In this document: positions 33,464-41,111 of the stretch, in pieces
Layout of the letters: each line of letters begins with the position of its first letter
Numbering within the stretch: position 1 is the stretch's first letter
Source of the DNA: Clostridia bacterium
Lineage (GTDB): Bacteria > Bacillota > Clostridia > RGIG6154
Assembly: GCA_017626145.1 (NCBI GenBank)
Contig: JAGAJK010000067.1
Location: 1 to 49,701 of the forward strand
DNA length: 49,701 bases
Reading direction: 5' to 3'
Notes under the pieces: model-generated
Told to the model about the DNA's origin: nothing
Database searches by the model: none
The model's input: the letters and a program-made list of their open reading frames with translations, nothing else
Program-made: the position numbers and the translations under genes

Positions 33464-35025
33464 TTGCTTAACTCTTCCTGTATTTTTGTAATAACCATTT
33501 CTGCCATATCTTTTGGCAAAATAGCTTTAACAATTCCATAAATTTTGCTGATAAGCTTTTGTTCCTTTTTGCCATACTTTGACAAATTTTGTGTAAGATA
33601 TTTCTTTGTATCCTTTTCTTCCTTTTTAGGAGATTTTTCAGTCTTGTCGTCTTTCTTTTCAGGAGGTCTATATGTTGTTTCAATTTGCTTAAACACTCGA
33701 TTTAAAACCGAACTTTTTTCTGCATCCTTTTGTCTAAGTTCAATTTCCCTTTGAGCTTTTTCCAAATTTGTCTTTTCATTTTCAAGTTCTTTTTTTGCCT
33801 CCAACATATCCTCACTATCCAAGAAGCCGGCATTATCAACTTTCTCCTGAAACTCTTGTTGTTTCTTCTCATAACCTGCCGCTTTTTTGAATGAAGAACG
33901 CACTTTACTCGCATAGTGATATAAATCATAGAATTCTTTATATAAAGTAGGCGTAATAAGCTCCTCAAATTTTTTCAGAGTAGGATTTGTATTAAAATAA
34001 TCTCTTCTTGCATTTGGTATAAGATTTGGTGAAACGGCAAATAACTCACCAACAAAATAGCAATTACCTCTTGATTCTTTATAGAACTTAGGATAAGACA
34101 AAGTATCCTCATTTCCAATTTGAATATTCTCTTTTCTTATTCTAATTCCCCTTGTAGGATTTATAATAGGAATTTGCTTTTCAAACTTTGTTACACCAAA
34201 CCAAAGCCAACCTAATAACTCCCCATCTTTGGTTTCAAATTTTCTGAACTCAATGTCATTTATTTCATCGTACTGTATCTTCTTATCTTCGGTTCCTTCA
34301 TAGAGAATTGTTTTATATGGCTTAAAAATAGGATTTCCGTTAATTAAAACATTATATTGGTCAATCTTAAGATTTTCTTTTTTTATAAATTCTTCAATTT
34401 TGCTACGGAAAATAAAACTGTTTAAATATGGAACAGGTGCAACCATTTGTAAATACTCTTTAACTTCGTGTTCATCTAAAAGGTTATCGCTTTCAGGTAT
34501 AACCCCTTCCATAATAACCTCAAAGAAATGGCTATTTTCGTCACACGGGATAACTTCGCACTCTATAATGCTATCAACCAAACTTGACGCAGACGGGTGT
34601 TGATTTACATCTGACAAAACTTCTCTAAGTTTAACCCCATCCCACTTCATAACTGATTCCACATTCTCGCCTTTAAAACTTGTCCTGAAGATAAGAGCAT
34701 TACAGTATGCTAATCCTGCTAAACGACCTATACCTCTAAACCCTTTTTCTTTTGTTTTATCTTTTTGAGAATCTGCAATATCTGAGAGCTTTTTATAAAA
34801 TTCATCTTTAGGAATACCCATTGCATTATCATTGATAGTTATTTTACGTTTGGTATATTCTATTTCAATGTCTATGGTTGCTTCAGATGAAGTTATGATA
34901 CCACTATCAATAGCTTTATCTATAGAATCCGCTGAATTTTGTATATACTCACGATATACTGTATAGCTATTTTCATACATAGCTGTTGTTAAATTCTCTA
35001 TAATATTTTTTCCTATTTCAGCCAT
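33460..35025 (-). CDS. GHKL (Hsp90-type) ATPase of the cargo operon
   Basis: A 521-residue protein with an Hsp90/MutL/histidine-kinase-type ATP site in residues ~1-220. The N-box is E26-x3-N30-x2-D33 (REYIQNSADSIDKA), the G1 box is D66-N-A-M-G70-I, and the lid is KEKGFRGIGRLAG (93-104). A middle domain with NPTRGIRIRKENI follows, close to the Hsp90-like middle segment. Residues ~385-455 are a charged coiled coil, followed by a Lys/Glu-rich linker and a small helical C-terminal domain. It looks like a self-standing ATP-driven clamp, not a kinase (no H-box). Gap to the HerA-like gene: 11 bases. Confidence 0.8.
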   Translation of the reverse strand: MAEIGKNIIENLTTAMYENSYTVYREYIQNSADSIDKAIDSGIITSSEATIDIEIEYTKRKITINDNAMGIPKDEFYKKLSDIADSQKDKTKEKGFRGIGRLAGLAYCNALIFRTSFKGENVESVMKWDGVKLREVLSDVNQHPSASSLVDSIIECEVIPCDENSHFFEVIMEGVIPESDNLLDEHEVKEYLQMVAPVPYLNSFIFRSKIEEFIKKENLKIDQYNVLINGNPIFKPYKTILYEGTEDKKIQYDEINDIEFRKFETKDGELLGWLWFGVTKFEKQIPIINPTRGIRIRKENIQIGNEDTLSYPKFYKESRGNCYFVGELFAVSPNLIPNARRDYFNTNPTLKKFEELITPTLYKEFYDLYHYASKVRSSFKKAAGYEKKQQEFQEKVDNAGFLDSEDMLEAKKELENEKTNLEKAQREIELRQKDAEKSSVLNRVFKQIETTYRPPEKKDDKTEKSPKKEEKDTKKYLTQNLSKYGKKEQKLISKIYGIVKAILPKDMAEMVITKIQEELSK

Positions 35026-35036
35026 TTTACTACCCC

Positions 35037-36707
35037 TTATTGTTTATATTGCTTATATATTGGTTTCGGGAATTTAATGTTCAATAAAGACCTAAATACC
35101 GGGTTTTGTATAATATATTCTCCTTGTTTTAAACGTGTCATCATATTTTTATATACTTGAGGTACATATTTGTAATCTGCCTTAGCAATTTCAATAGCAT
35201 TTGTTCTTCCGTACGCATGTGTTGAACAGTTTCCGGTAACTCTTGAATGGATAGCACTTCTAAACTGTTCGGCAGCAAACAATATAATACCTAATGATCT
35301 TCCACGCTCTGCTATATCAAGTATCTGGCGCAAAATAGGAGAACTTTTGGGCGTGTCTTGCGAAGCATATTTATTAAGCTCATCAATAAAAATAACAATT
35401 TTCTTTGGTGGATTTACATTTTCATCTTCGCTGAATTGCCCCAGTTGCAAATCATAAATAGTTCTTATTGCATCACCGAATACAAACCCTTGCATATCTT
35501 CATTTAATTTTGCTATATCAATAACATGAACTTCGTTCCCTTTGATATGTTTTAATGCTTCTCCTATGCGTGTTTCTTCATCATTGTTTCTTACTGTACC
35601 AAATATTTCATTTCTGTAAATAGATTTACGAATTATTCTATTAAACTTACGCCAACTTGCAACCGTTATCTCTTTGTCGCCAGCACTTCCGGCTCTACAG
35701 TACTTCTGAACTTCATCAAGGAAATCTTCCCAATCATCCAATCCTCCAAAACTTCCTTGATTAGTGATAATATAGTTAATAATGGAATCCATTGTTTGAG
35801 CAGGATCGTCCATGCTTGCAAACATTAAGTCTAAATTATCTTTATCATCTTCGTATGAATATTTATATAATTTTGCCTTATTTAATTTTCTTTGCTCTTC
35901 ATATGCCTCTTTCGGTAAATATGTATTACCGATTTTATTTCCTGAATATGGGTAATAATAATGTACATTTTGAAAAGGTTGCGTTGACATATGAAGTTTC
36001 TCATATAAATCCAAAACTTCTTTTTTCTCCTCAGCAGTTTCAAATTCATTCATTTCATCTATTGCTAATAAATCTTTTCCTTTTACATTAAACAAAACAA
36101 ATGCAACATCATCTTCAGGATCATTTTTCTCAAGATATTTATCTTGAATAGATTTCAACAAAAACATTGCATAAGAAGTTTTTGCAGCTAATCCTGATAT
36201 GCCGGATATGTTCAAATGTGCTCCTTCGGGACCTATTAAAAATCGTGAATCCAACTCTACCGGAAGTTGAACTCTATCCTCATTACTGCTATACATTTCC
36301 AAATAGCCACAAGTAACGGGATTCTTTACATTCTTCAATCCCAATGCTTCCGCAACTTCGTTTTCGTCAGCTAACTCTACTTTGGAGTTGTTTATTAGAG
36401 GTATGTATATGTTTTGTGTATTACCAATCACTTTGGCTTTTACATAATTCATGCCAACTCGATGCGTGTTTTCGCTTGCATCCACTTCACCAAAGTCATT
36501 TGAAATATAATCAGCTAAAAAATTTGCGGTATCTGTTATATGAGATATTTCTTCTATCACTCCGTATGAAACGCTATTCTGTAAATGCGTAACTTTGACT
36601 ACATCAAATGGATTTAATATCATTTCAGACTTTGTCCAAAAATAAAAATCATCAATTGTTGATGGACTCTTTTCAGTAGCAATAACTTTGCCTATTGTTC
36701 TTCCCAT
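35037..36707 (-). CDS. HerA-like hexameric ATPase (DUF87/FtsK-HerA superfamily)
   Basis: A 556-residue ATPase. The N-terminal ~115 residues fit the HAS-barrel found in HerA (IGKVIATE...DDFYFWT). The P-loop is atypical: GISGLAAKT (169-177), keeping Lys-Thr but with Ala in place of the usual Gly before Lys. Walker B is KIVIFIDELNKYA. An arginine-finger-like RGRSLGIILFAAEQF follows, then the HerA-type ending (THAYGRTNAIEIAKADY, MMTRLKQGEYII). HerA proteins are DNA translocases that work with NurA nuclease, and the NurA-like gene lies directly upstream (16-base gap). No membrane helix, so it is not a conjugation coupling protein. Confidence 0.83.
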   Translation of the reverse strand: MGRTIGKVIATEKSPSTIDDFYFWTKSEMILNPFDVVKVTHLQNSVSYGVIEEISHITDTANFLADYISNDFGEVDASENTHRVGMNYVKAKVIGNTQNIYIPLINNSKVELADENEVAEALGLKNVKNPVTCGYLEMYSSNEDRVQLPVELDSRFLIGPEGAHLNISGISGLAAKTSYAMFLLKSIQDKYLEKNDPEDDVAFVLFNVKGKDLLAIDEMNEFETAEEKKEVLDLYEKLHMSTQPFQNVHYYYPYSGNKIGNTYLPKEAYEEQRKLNKAKLYKYSYEDDKDNLDLMFASMDDPAQTMDSIINYIITNQGSFGGLDDWEDFLDEVQKYCRAGSAGDKEITVASWRKFNRIIRKSIYRNEIFGTVRNNDEETRIGEALKHIKGNEVHVIDIAKLNEDMQGFVFGDAIRTIYDLQLGQFSEDENVNPPKKIVIFIDELNKYASQDTPKSSPILRQILDIAERGRSLGIILFAAEQFRSAIHSRVTGNCSTHAYGRTNAIEIAKADYKYVPQVYKNMMTRLKQGEYIIQNPVFRSLLNIKFPKPIYKQYKQ

Positions 36708-36723
36708 AATTTATCCCTCCACA

Positions 36724-37884
36724 TTAAAACAAATTTAAAAACATTGCGTTGCTTAAATATTTACTTTTGGCAAAACTTTCAGTAACATAAACCGGATACA
36801 AATGATTTGCCCATCTTGTATCTGCACCATAACAAACAGGATTTCTTTCGTTTACGATATTTGCAGAAATGTAATTTACTTCTTCAGTATCAAGACCTTC
36901 TCGTATTTGTTCATCAGTAACAAGAATTTTTTCAATTTTCAAAATACCATCAAAAGTATTTACAGTATATTTTTTATCTCTTATTCTTAAATACCATACA
37001 GCATATTTCATACCGTCTAATCTTGGAGAGCTATACATCGAAACCGGTGTTCTGTGATACAATGGCAAATTTGCAATCATATTTGAATTGTTTTTTCCGC
37101 TTTTATCAATGCAATTTTCAGGATTAAACGATTTTGAAACTCCTACTACATATCTAAAATTACTTTGAAACTTTCTTTTTTCTCTATCGTTTCTCAAATG
37201 GTCAACCTTGTATTCTAGTGAACCATCCTTTAACAAGTAATTATTTTGATTAATAGTATGATTTGCAACCATCTTAGAAATCATATTAGTTTCGTGCTCT
37301 ATCATCAAATCTTGAATTACAGCAATACCTTTACTTTCTAATCGTTCAAACTCATCTGTACGCTTCGTTGAATATGGTAATATATCCGTAAATTCTATTT
37401 TAGATGCGGCAAGTTTTGTGTCTTGCTCATTTATTTTTTTCTTCAGATTTTGAAAAAATACTTGTCTTTTTCCCCAATCCTCTTGGCTTGCAACTTTAGG
37501 CAATGTAATAACCAGTCTTCTTTCAAAATCGTGCTTCTGCATTACCTTATTTTCTCTTTTGCAACAGCTTATACCAACTTGCCCCGCAACAACCGGATAA
37601 ACCTGATTCTTGTATGATATGTCATCAACTTTATATGTTCTTCTCGAACCATCTAAAAAGTATGTAAATAATGGTGTTGAATCTATAAGTTTATCTGCAA
37701 GAGGTTTCATATTGGAAAATTCCGGAGAAGTCGGTGGCACAGTTTCACCATATCGTTCCCATGTGATTTGTTGATGGTCATCATAATTGAAGGTTAATAT
37801 ATCGTTCCCTTCAAAACTATATTTGAAAGTTCTGTAACTCTTTCCATGTGTTTCATTTGCAATTATATCCATAATATTACTCAT
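36724..37884 (-). CDS. NurA-like nuclease
   Basis: A 386-residue protein next to the HerA-like ATPase. It shows the NurA-type order of motifs: F-L-D78-G-S (motif I with the metal-binding Asp), GIAVIQDLMIEHE mid-protein, YVVGVSKSF, and a C-terminal RWANHLYPVYVTESFA resembling the YP-x-x-x-AH ending. NurA has an RNase H-like fold with exo- and endonuclease activity and docks on the HerA hexamer. I did not detect another nuclease in the operon, so this is the likely effector. Assignment rests on motifs and on pairing with HerA. The N-terminal ~65 residues are unique. Confidence 0.68.
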   Translation of the reverse strand: MSNIMDIIANETHGKSYRTFKYSFEGNDILTFNYDDHQQITWERYGETVPPTSPEFSNMKPLADKLIDSTPLFTYFLDGSRRTYKVDDISYKNQVYPVVAGQVGISCCKRENKVMQKHDFERRLVITLPKVASQEDWGKRQVFFQNLKKKINEQDTKLAASKIEFTDILPYSTKRTDEFERLESKGIAVIQDLMIEHETNMISKMVANHTINQNNYLLKDGSLEYKVDHLRNDREKRKFQSNFRYVVGVSKSFNPENCIDKSGKNNSNMIANLPLYHRTPVSMYSSPRLDGMKYAVWYLRIRDKKYTVNTFDGILKIEKILVTDEQIREGLDTEEVNYISANIVNERNPVCYGADTRWANHLYPVYVTESFAKSKYLSNAMFLNLF

Positions 37885-37897
37885 GGCGGTTCTCCTT

Positions 37898-38725
37898 TCA
37901 AACTATAGATTTCAATTTGTCAATTATGAGTGAATATTCAATATCTTTAGCATAAGCAAACTGTTTTTGATAATTGTTCCACATACGTTTTAAGTCGTCA
38001 CTATTCTCAATGATAGCAAGAGTATCATTAAAATCTTTTATCTGATTTTTAGTTCCTCTGTGTTCAATAGTCTTTTTTAATGCTTCGCCAAATGTATTTT
38101 TATCAAACTTCTGTGTGGTAATCAGTATGTATATATCATAAAAATCTCTTGGTCTTGTGTTAAATACATTTCTCCGTAAAATTGTTTCAACCTTTTCCGC
38201 CAAAACTGTTTCTATGTTATATGCCCACACCTCAAATGTAAGTTTATCATCAAATATTCCCGTAAAATCGAATTTTACAGCATTGGGTGTAATAACATCA
38301 CCTGTTGAAACATCTATAGTCATAGGCGTAATAATTGTTTCATATATTGCATCCAAAGCAACTCTATATCCGCCATAAATATCGTCTTCTCTAATTGGCG
38401 ATATACCTTTTAAGGTAAACTTCACATCATCTTTCAAATCAATTTCAAAAATTTCATTTAGCGCATTTTTGATAGTTTCCGGTGTAAGCGGTAAGTTCTT
38501 AAGCGTAGTATCTAAATCCATTGTTGCACGATTATCAATTCCCACGAGAGCAGCTACAAGCATACCGCCTTTTAATACAAATTTTTCTTTGTATTCTGAA
38601 GCAGATAATCTATTAAGAAATCTTTCAAACATATAATTCTGCAAAATAACTTGTGCCGGAATATTCTTTGATTTTGCTATATTCCTTATTTTCGCTTTCA
38701 GGCTCGTAGCCTTTGCATTGCTCAT
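37898..38725 (-). CDS. abiEii: AbiEii/AbiGii-type nucleotidyltransferase toxin
   Basis: A 275-residue nucleotidyltransferase-fold protein. The motif FVLKGGMLVAAL (residues 49-60) and RATMDLDTTLK, with D70-x-D72 as metal ligands, are the AbiEii/AbiGii hallmark. EKVETILRR and R-D-F-Y-D-I-Y-I lie in the C-terminal half, as in the family. Toxins of this family add nucleotides to tRNA or otherwise block growth and form type IV toxin-antitoxin systems with AbiEi. The start overlaps the antitoxin stop by four bases. Thirteen bases separate it from the NurA-like gene, so the toxin is co-transcribed with the HerA/NurA set. Confidence 0.9.
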   Translation of the reverse strand: MSNAKATSLKAKIRNIAKSKNIPAQVILQNYMFERFLNRLSASEYKEKFVLKGGMLVAALVGIDNRATMDLDTTLKNLPLTPETIKNALNEIFEIDLKDDVKFTLKGISPIREDDIYGGYRVALDAIYETIITPMTIDVSTGDVITPNAVKFDFTGIFDDKLTFEVWAYNIETVLAEKVETILRRNVFNTRPRDFYDIYILITTQKFDKNTFGEALKKTIEHRGTKNQIKDFNDTLAIIENSDDLKRMWNNYQKQFAYAKDIEYSLIIDKLKSIV

Positions 38726-39315
38726 AATAACACCTCCAAATATTGTCGTACCTGAGATAAAATCCCCATTTTAGTTGCATATAAGCTAAGATTAGAAAGA
38801 TTTTTCTCAGGATTCGCAGCATAATTTCTTATGGAGGAAATAAATGTTTCATCAGCCATTCTGCTGCGACTTCTAACAATATCACAAATAGTTCTGTCCA
38901 TATCATATGCCCAAACCTTGTTGCCCATAGGAGTAACAAGCTGAGTTTTACCTAAATCATGCAATTCATCTTTAATATAATAAATTTTACATTCACCACT
39001 TATTGAGCGTGCTAATGTTTTTGATGATGGTATTGTAACAGTATGTTCAAATGGAGTTCTGTCAGATATTCCATTGAGAAACAATGCTGTTTCGTGAGAG
39101 AAAACAATTAAATTTGAACGAATGCCCAAAGAGAGTATTTCATCATTTAAATCTTCCGAAAAAACATATTGCCCATTTGCTATTCGTGTTATTTTACCAT
39201 CTTTACATAGTTGAGACAGACTTGCTCTGCTTACACCTTTAGTAGTCGCTGTTTTGGTAAGTATTAACCCATTATTTTCATTTGATATTTCTTTTAACAC
39301 CTCAAGAGTAGTCAT
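38722..39315 (-). CDS. abiEi: AbiEi-type antitoxin and transcriptional regulator
   Basis: A 197-residue protein, first gene of the cargo operon. Residues ~1-50 form a winged helix (ATTKGVSRASLSQLCKDGKITRIANGQYV). The rest is the AbiEi antitoxin domain (VFSHETALFLNGISDRTP, VTIPSSKT, MDRTICDIVRSR). Family knowledge: AbiEi neutralises AbiEii and represses its own promoter by binding inverted repeats. ATG 39315 was preferred to 39321, since GAGG lies too close to the latter. The promoter at 39347-39375 has a perfect inverted repeat on its -10 box. Confidence 0.9.
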   Translation of the reverse strand: MTTLEVLKEISNENNGLILTKTATTKGVSRASLSQLCKDGKITRIANGQYVFSEDLNDEILSLGIRSNLIVFSHETALFLNGISDRTPFEHTVTIPSSKTLARSISGECKIYYIKDELHDLGKTQLVTPMGNKVWAYDMDRTICDIVRSRSRMADETFISSIRNYAANPEKNLSNLSLYATKMGILSQVRQYLEVLL

Positions 39316-39345
39316 TCCCATACCTCATTTTAACAATAATACAGA

Positions 39346-39375
39346 AATTATAACATAATTCTTGCCATTTGTCAA
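39346..39375 (-). promoter_or_regulatory. Promoter and AbiEi-type operator of the cargo operon
   Basis: Minus-strand TTGACA (39370-39375), 17 bases, TATAAT (39347-39352). The perfect inverted repeat AATTAT-AAC-ATAATT (39346-39360 on the plus strand) covers the -10 box. No other promoter is evident further down the six closely spaced genes. One AbiEi-repressed promoter therefore probably drives the whole set. Confidence 0.75.
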
Positions 39376-39444
39376 GAGCTTGATTAACATTCGAAAAGAT
39401 AAGTATAATATTTTCTTGCTGATTGTAAAAATCATCTTTTGATA

Positions 39445-39954
39445 TTAAAGCACATTAATAATTTCTTTTCCCTTTTTAACAGCATAATCATACGCAAGCC
39501 TTGTACCGCTTTTTGGTTGGTAGTCTGTCAAATCCCGTCTGCTATTTCTTCTTCTCGGCGGTGCATAATTTTCATCATAGTACACTACACAAAAATCCGA
39601 CTTGTTTATCATTTCCTGATTACGCTCAACATAGGAAGCTTTACCTGCGTTTTCTATATGTTCGGGAAAATATGTATCTTCATAATGTTCAAGCAAACTA
39701 TTTTCATACCAATCGGGAATAAGTTGAAATGCCGACCTCACATAAACACGCTTTATGTAGGGATATTTTTCTTTCAGTTCGGTAGTAACTTTATGACACA
39801 AATCATCAAATTGACTTTTGCTGCCGAAATAAAAAATACTAACCTCATTTTCAGTGATTAAAAATTCAATCTCTTTTGTAATTCTTTCAATCAGTTCAGG
39901 TGTTTCATTTATCTTTCTATGTCCGAAAAAACAACACGCTTTATCAGTTCCCAT
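39445..39954 (-). CDS. SLOG-superfamily (DUF1273-like) protein
   Basis: A 169-residue single-domain protein with a Rossmann-like SLOG fold: CFFGHRKI at the start, FYFGSKSQFD (glycine loop for nucleotide), FCVVYYDENYAP, then SGTRLAYDYAVKKGKEIINV. SLOG domains bind nucleotides or their derivatives and occur in defence and signalling systems as well as in DprA. It is on the same strand as the cargo operon but 69 bases upstream of that promoter, so it is probably a separate gene. It starts after GAGGTG. Small SLOG proteins are common on clostridial mobile elements; the role is unknown. Confidence 0.75.
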   Translation of the reverse strand: MGTDKACCFFGHRKINETPELIERITKEIEFLITENEVSIFYFGSKSQFDDLCHKVTTELKEKYPYIKRVYVRSAFQLIPDWYENSLLEHYEDTYFPEHIENAGKASYVERNQEMINKSDFCVVYYDENYAPPRRRNSRRDLTDYQPKSGTRLAYDYAVKKGKEIINVL

Positions 39955-40147
39955 AGTTTGTCACCTCAAATTCATCACAAAAGTAATATTATAATCTATT
40001 ATACCACACGCATATAGAAAAATAAAGCAAAATTATTACCTATTTGTAGAATTATCTAAAATTGTATTCAAGTGTCAAGTTACAATTATACATCCCTGAA
40101 TATATAATTTAATTATGTAGAATAATCATTGTGAGGGTTGTATAATT

Positions 40148-40498
40148 ATGAGTATTGATAAATTTGAAAAAGAGCAAATAACCAAAAGTGTCGGAAAGAG
40201 AATACAAGAGTGCAGGCAAAAGGCAGGTCTCACACAAGAACAACTTTCTGAAATATCAGGAATTTCACAAAAGCATATTTCAAGAATTGAACAAGGTTAC
40301 CACGACACTCACTTTACAATGATATATAAAATAGCCAAAGCGTTGAATGTTCCCATTGACGCCTTTGCAATGGACTTTGAAGAAGATAACCCAAATATCT
40401 TTTTAAGTACAATCAGAGCAGATGTTGAGAACATGAGCAAAAAACAACTTGATATGCTTCGGGATTCAATCGAAACAATTAAAAAATACGAATTTTAA
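40148..40498 (+). CDS. XRE-family regulator
   Basis: A 116-residue protein with an N-terminal Cro/C1 helix-turn-helix (residues ~12-70: VGKRIQECRQKAGLTQEQLSEISGISQKHISRIEQG). A ~45-residue C-terminal tail follows. It reads in the opposite direction to both flanking genes. Upstream AT-rich DNA includes AATTGTA...TACAATT, a possible operator. It may control the adjacent SLOG or cargo genes, or the element's transfer functions; neither is shown. Confidence 0.85.
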   Translation: MSIDKFEKEQITKSVGKRIQECRQKAGLTQEQLSEISGISQKHISRIEQGYHDTHFTMIYKIAKALNVPIDAFAMDFEEDNPNIFLSTIRADVENMSKKQLDMLRDSIETIKKYEF

Positions 40499-40502
40499 CT
40501 TT

Positions 40503-40532
40503 AAGGGGTGTAACCAAACGGCTACACCCCAT
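40503..40532. terminator. Terminator between convergent genes
   Basis: GGGGTGTA (40505-40512) pairs with TACACCCC (40523-40530). It lies seven bases after the XRE stop codon and overlaps the last codons of the convergent exported-protein gene. Confidence 0.65.
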
Positions 40533-41097
40533 TATAATATTTACTTTCCAAAATTAGTTTTCTTGCAAGTATAAACAAGCTATTATCCACCGATGGAATA
40601 TCTCTGTATATCGGGTATTTCATATATTCCACATCGGGATTGAAGTTAGGATTTACGGATTGATAAATCTTGTTTCGTGCATTAAATTCAGCTTCTGTAT
40701 AAGTGACCTTGCCTGATTTATAATCTTCAATTACGGGAGCGATAATAACTCTGACTTTTTCAAGATTATTAGCATAGAAATCAGGTCGCAAATACATATC
40801 CCGGTACTGCCAAATTGCAGCATTTGCAATGTCAACAAGCTCACCGTATCTATAACCATTTGTCTGTCCGTTGAGCCAAGCATTGAAAAATATGCGGTTT
40901 GATTTAGCTCTTGCATCGGCATATCCCAAGCCGTTCTGTACTTCAGTTAAAATATCTCCTATCAAACTTTCAACGATCACGATTGCTTCGCTTGTGGCAT
41001 TGCAGGGTGCCGATTCTCTCGGTACCTCTGCGGCATATGTAGTTGTGGTAAAAATACTTACCAATGTTATGATTATAATAGCTTTTATAGTTTTCAT
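40522..41097 (-). CDS. Exported protein of unknown function in the mobilization operon
   Basis: A 191-residue protein. The start at 41097 (MKTIKAI) follows GGAGG; an upstream TTG is inside that ribosome site. Residues 1-~21 are a signal peptide (IIIITLVSIFTTTTYA-AE). The mature part is helical, with A-I-V-I-V-E-S-L, ADARAKSNRIFFNAWLNGQ and conserved aromatic residues; no catalytic motif was recognised. It begins 14 bases after the relaxase gene and is the last gene of that operon, so a role at the cell surface during mobilization, or in host interaction, is conceivable. I do not recognise the family. Confidence 0.65.
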   Translation of the reverse strand: MKTIKAIIIITLVSIFTTTTYAAEVPRESAPCNATSEAIVIVESLIGDILTEVQNGLGYADARAKSNRIFFNAWLNGQTNGYRYGELVDIANAAIWQYRDMYLRPDFYANNLEKVRVIIAPVIEDYKSGKVTYTEAEFNARNKIYQSVNPNFNPDVEYMKYPIYRDIPSVDNSLFILARKLILESKYYNGV

Positions 41098-41111
41098 AAG
41101 TTCCTCCAATC

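Noticed and set aside
35037-36707. Conjugation coupling protein or VirB4
   Set aside because: No membrane helices, HAS-barrel N-terminus, NurA-like neighbour; the rest of a type IV secretion system is missing.
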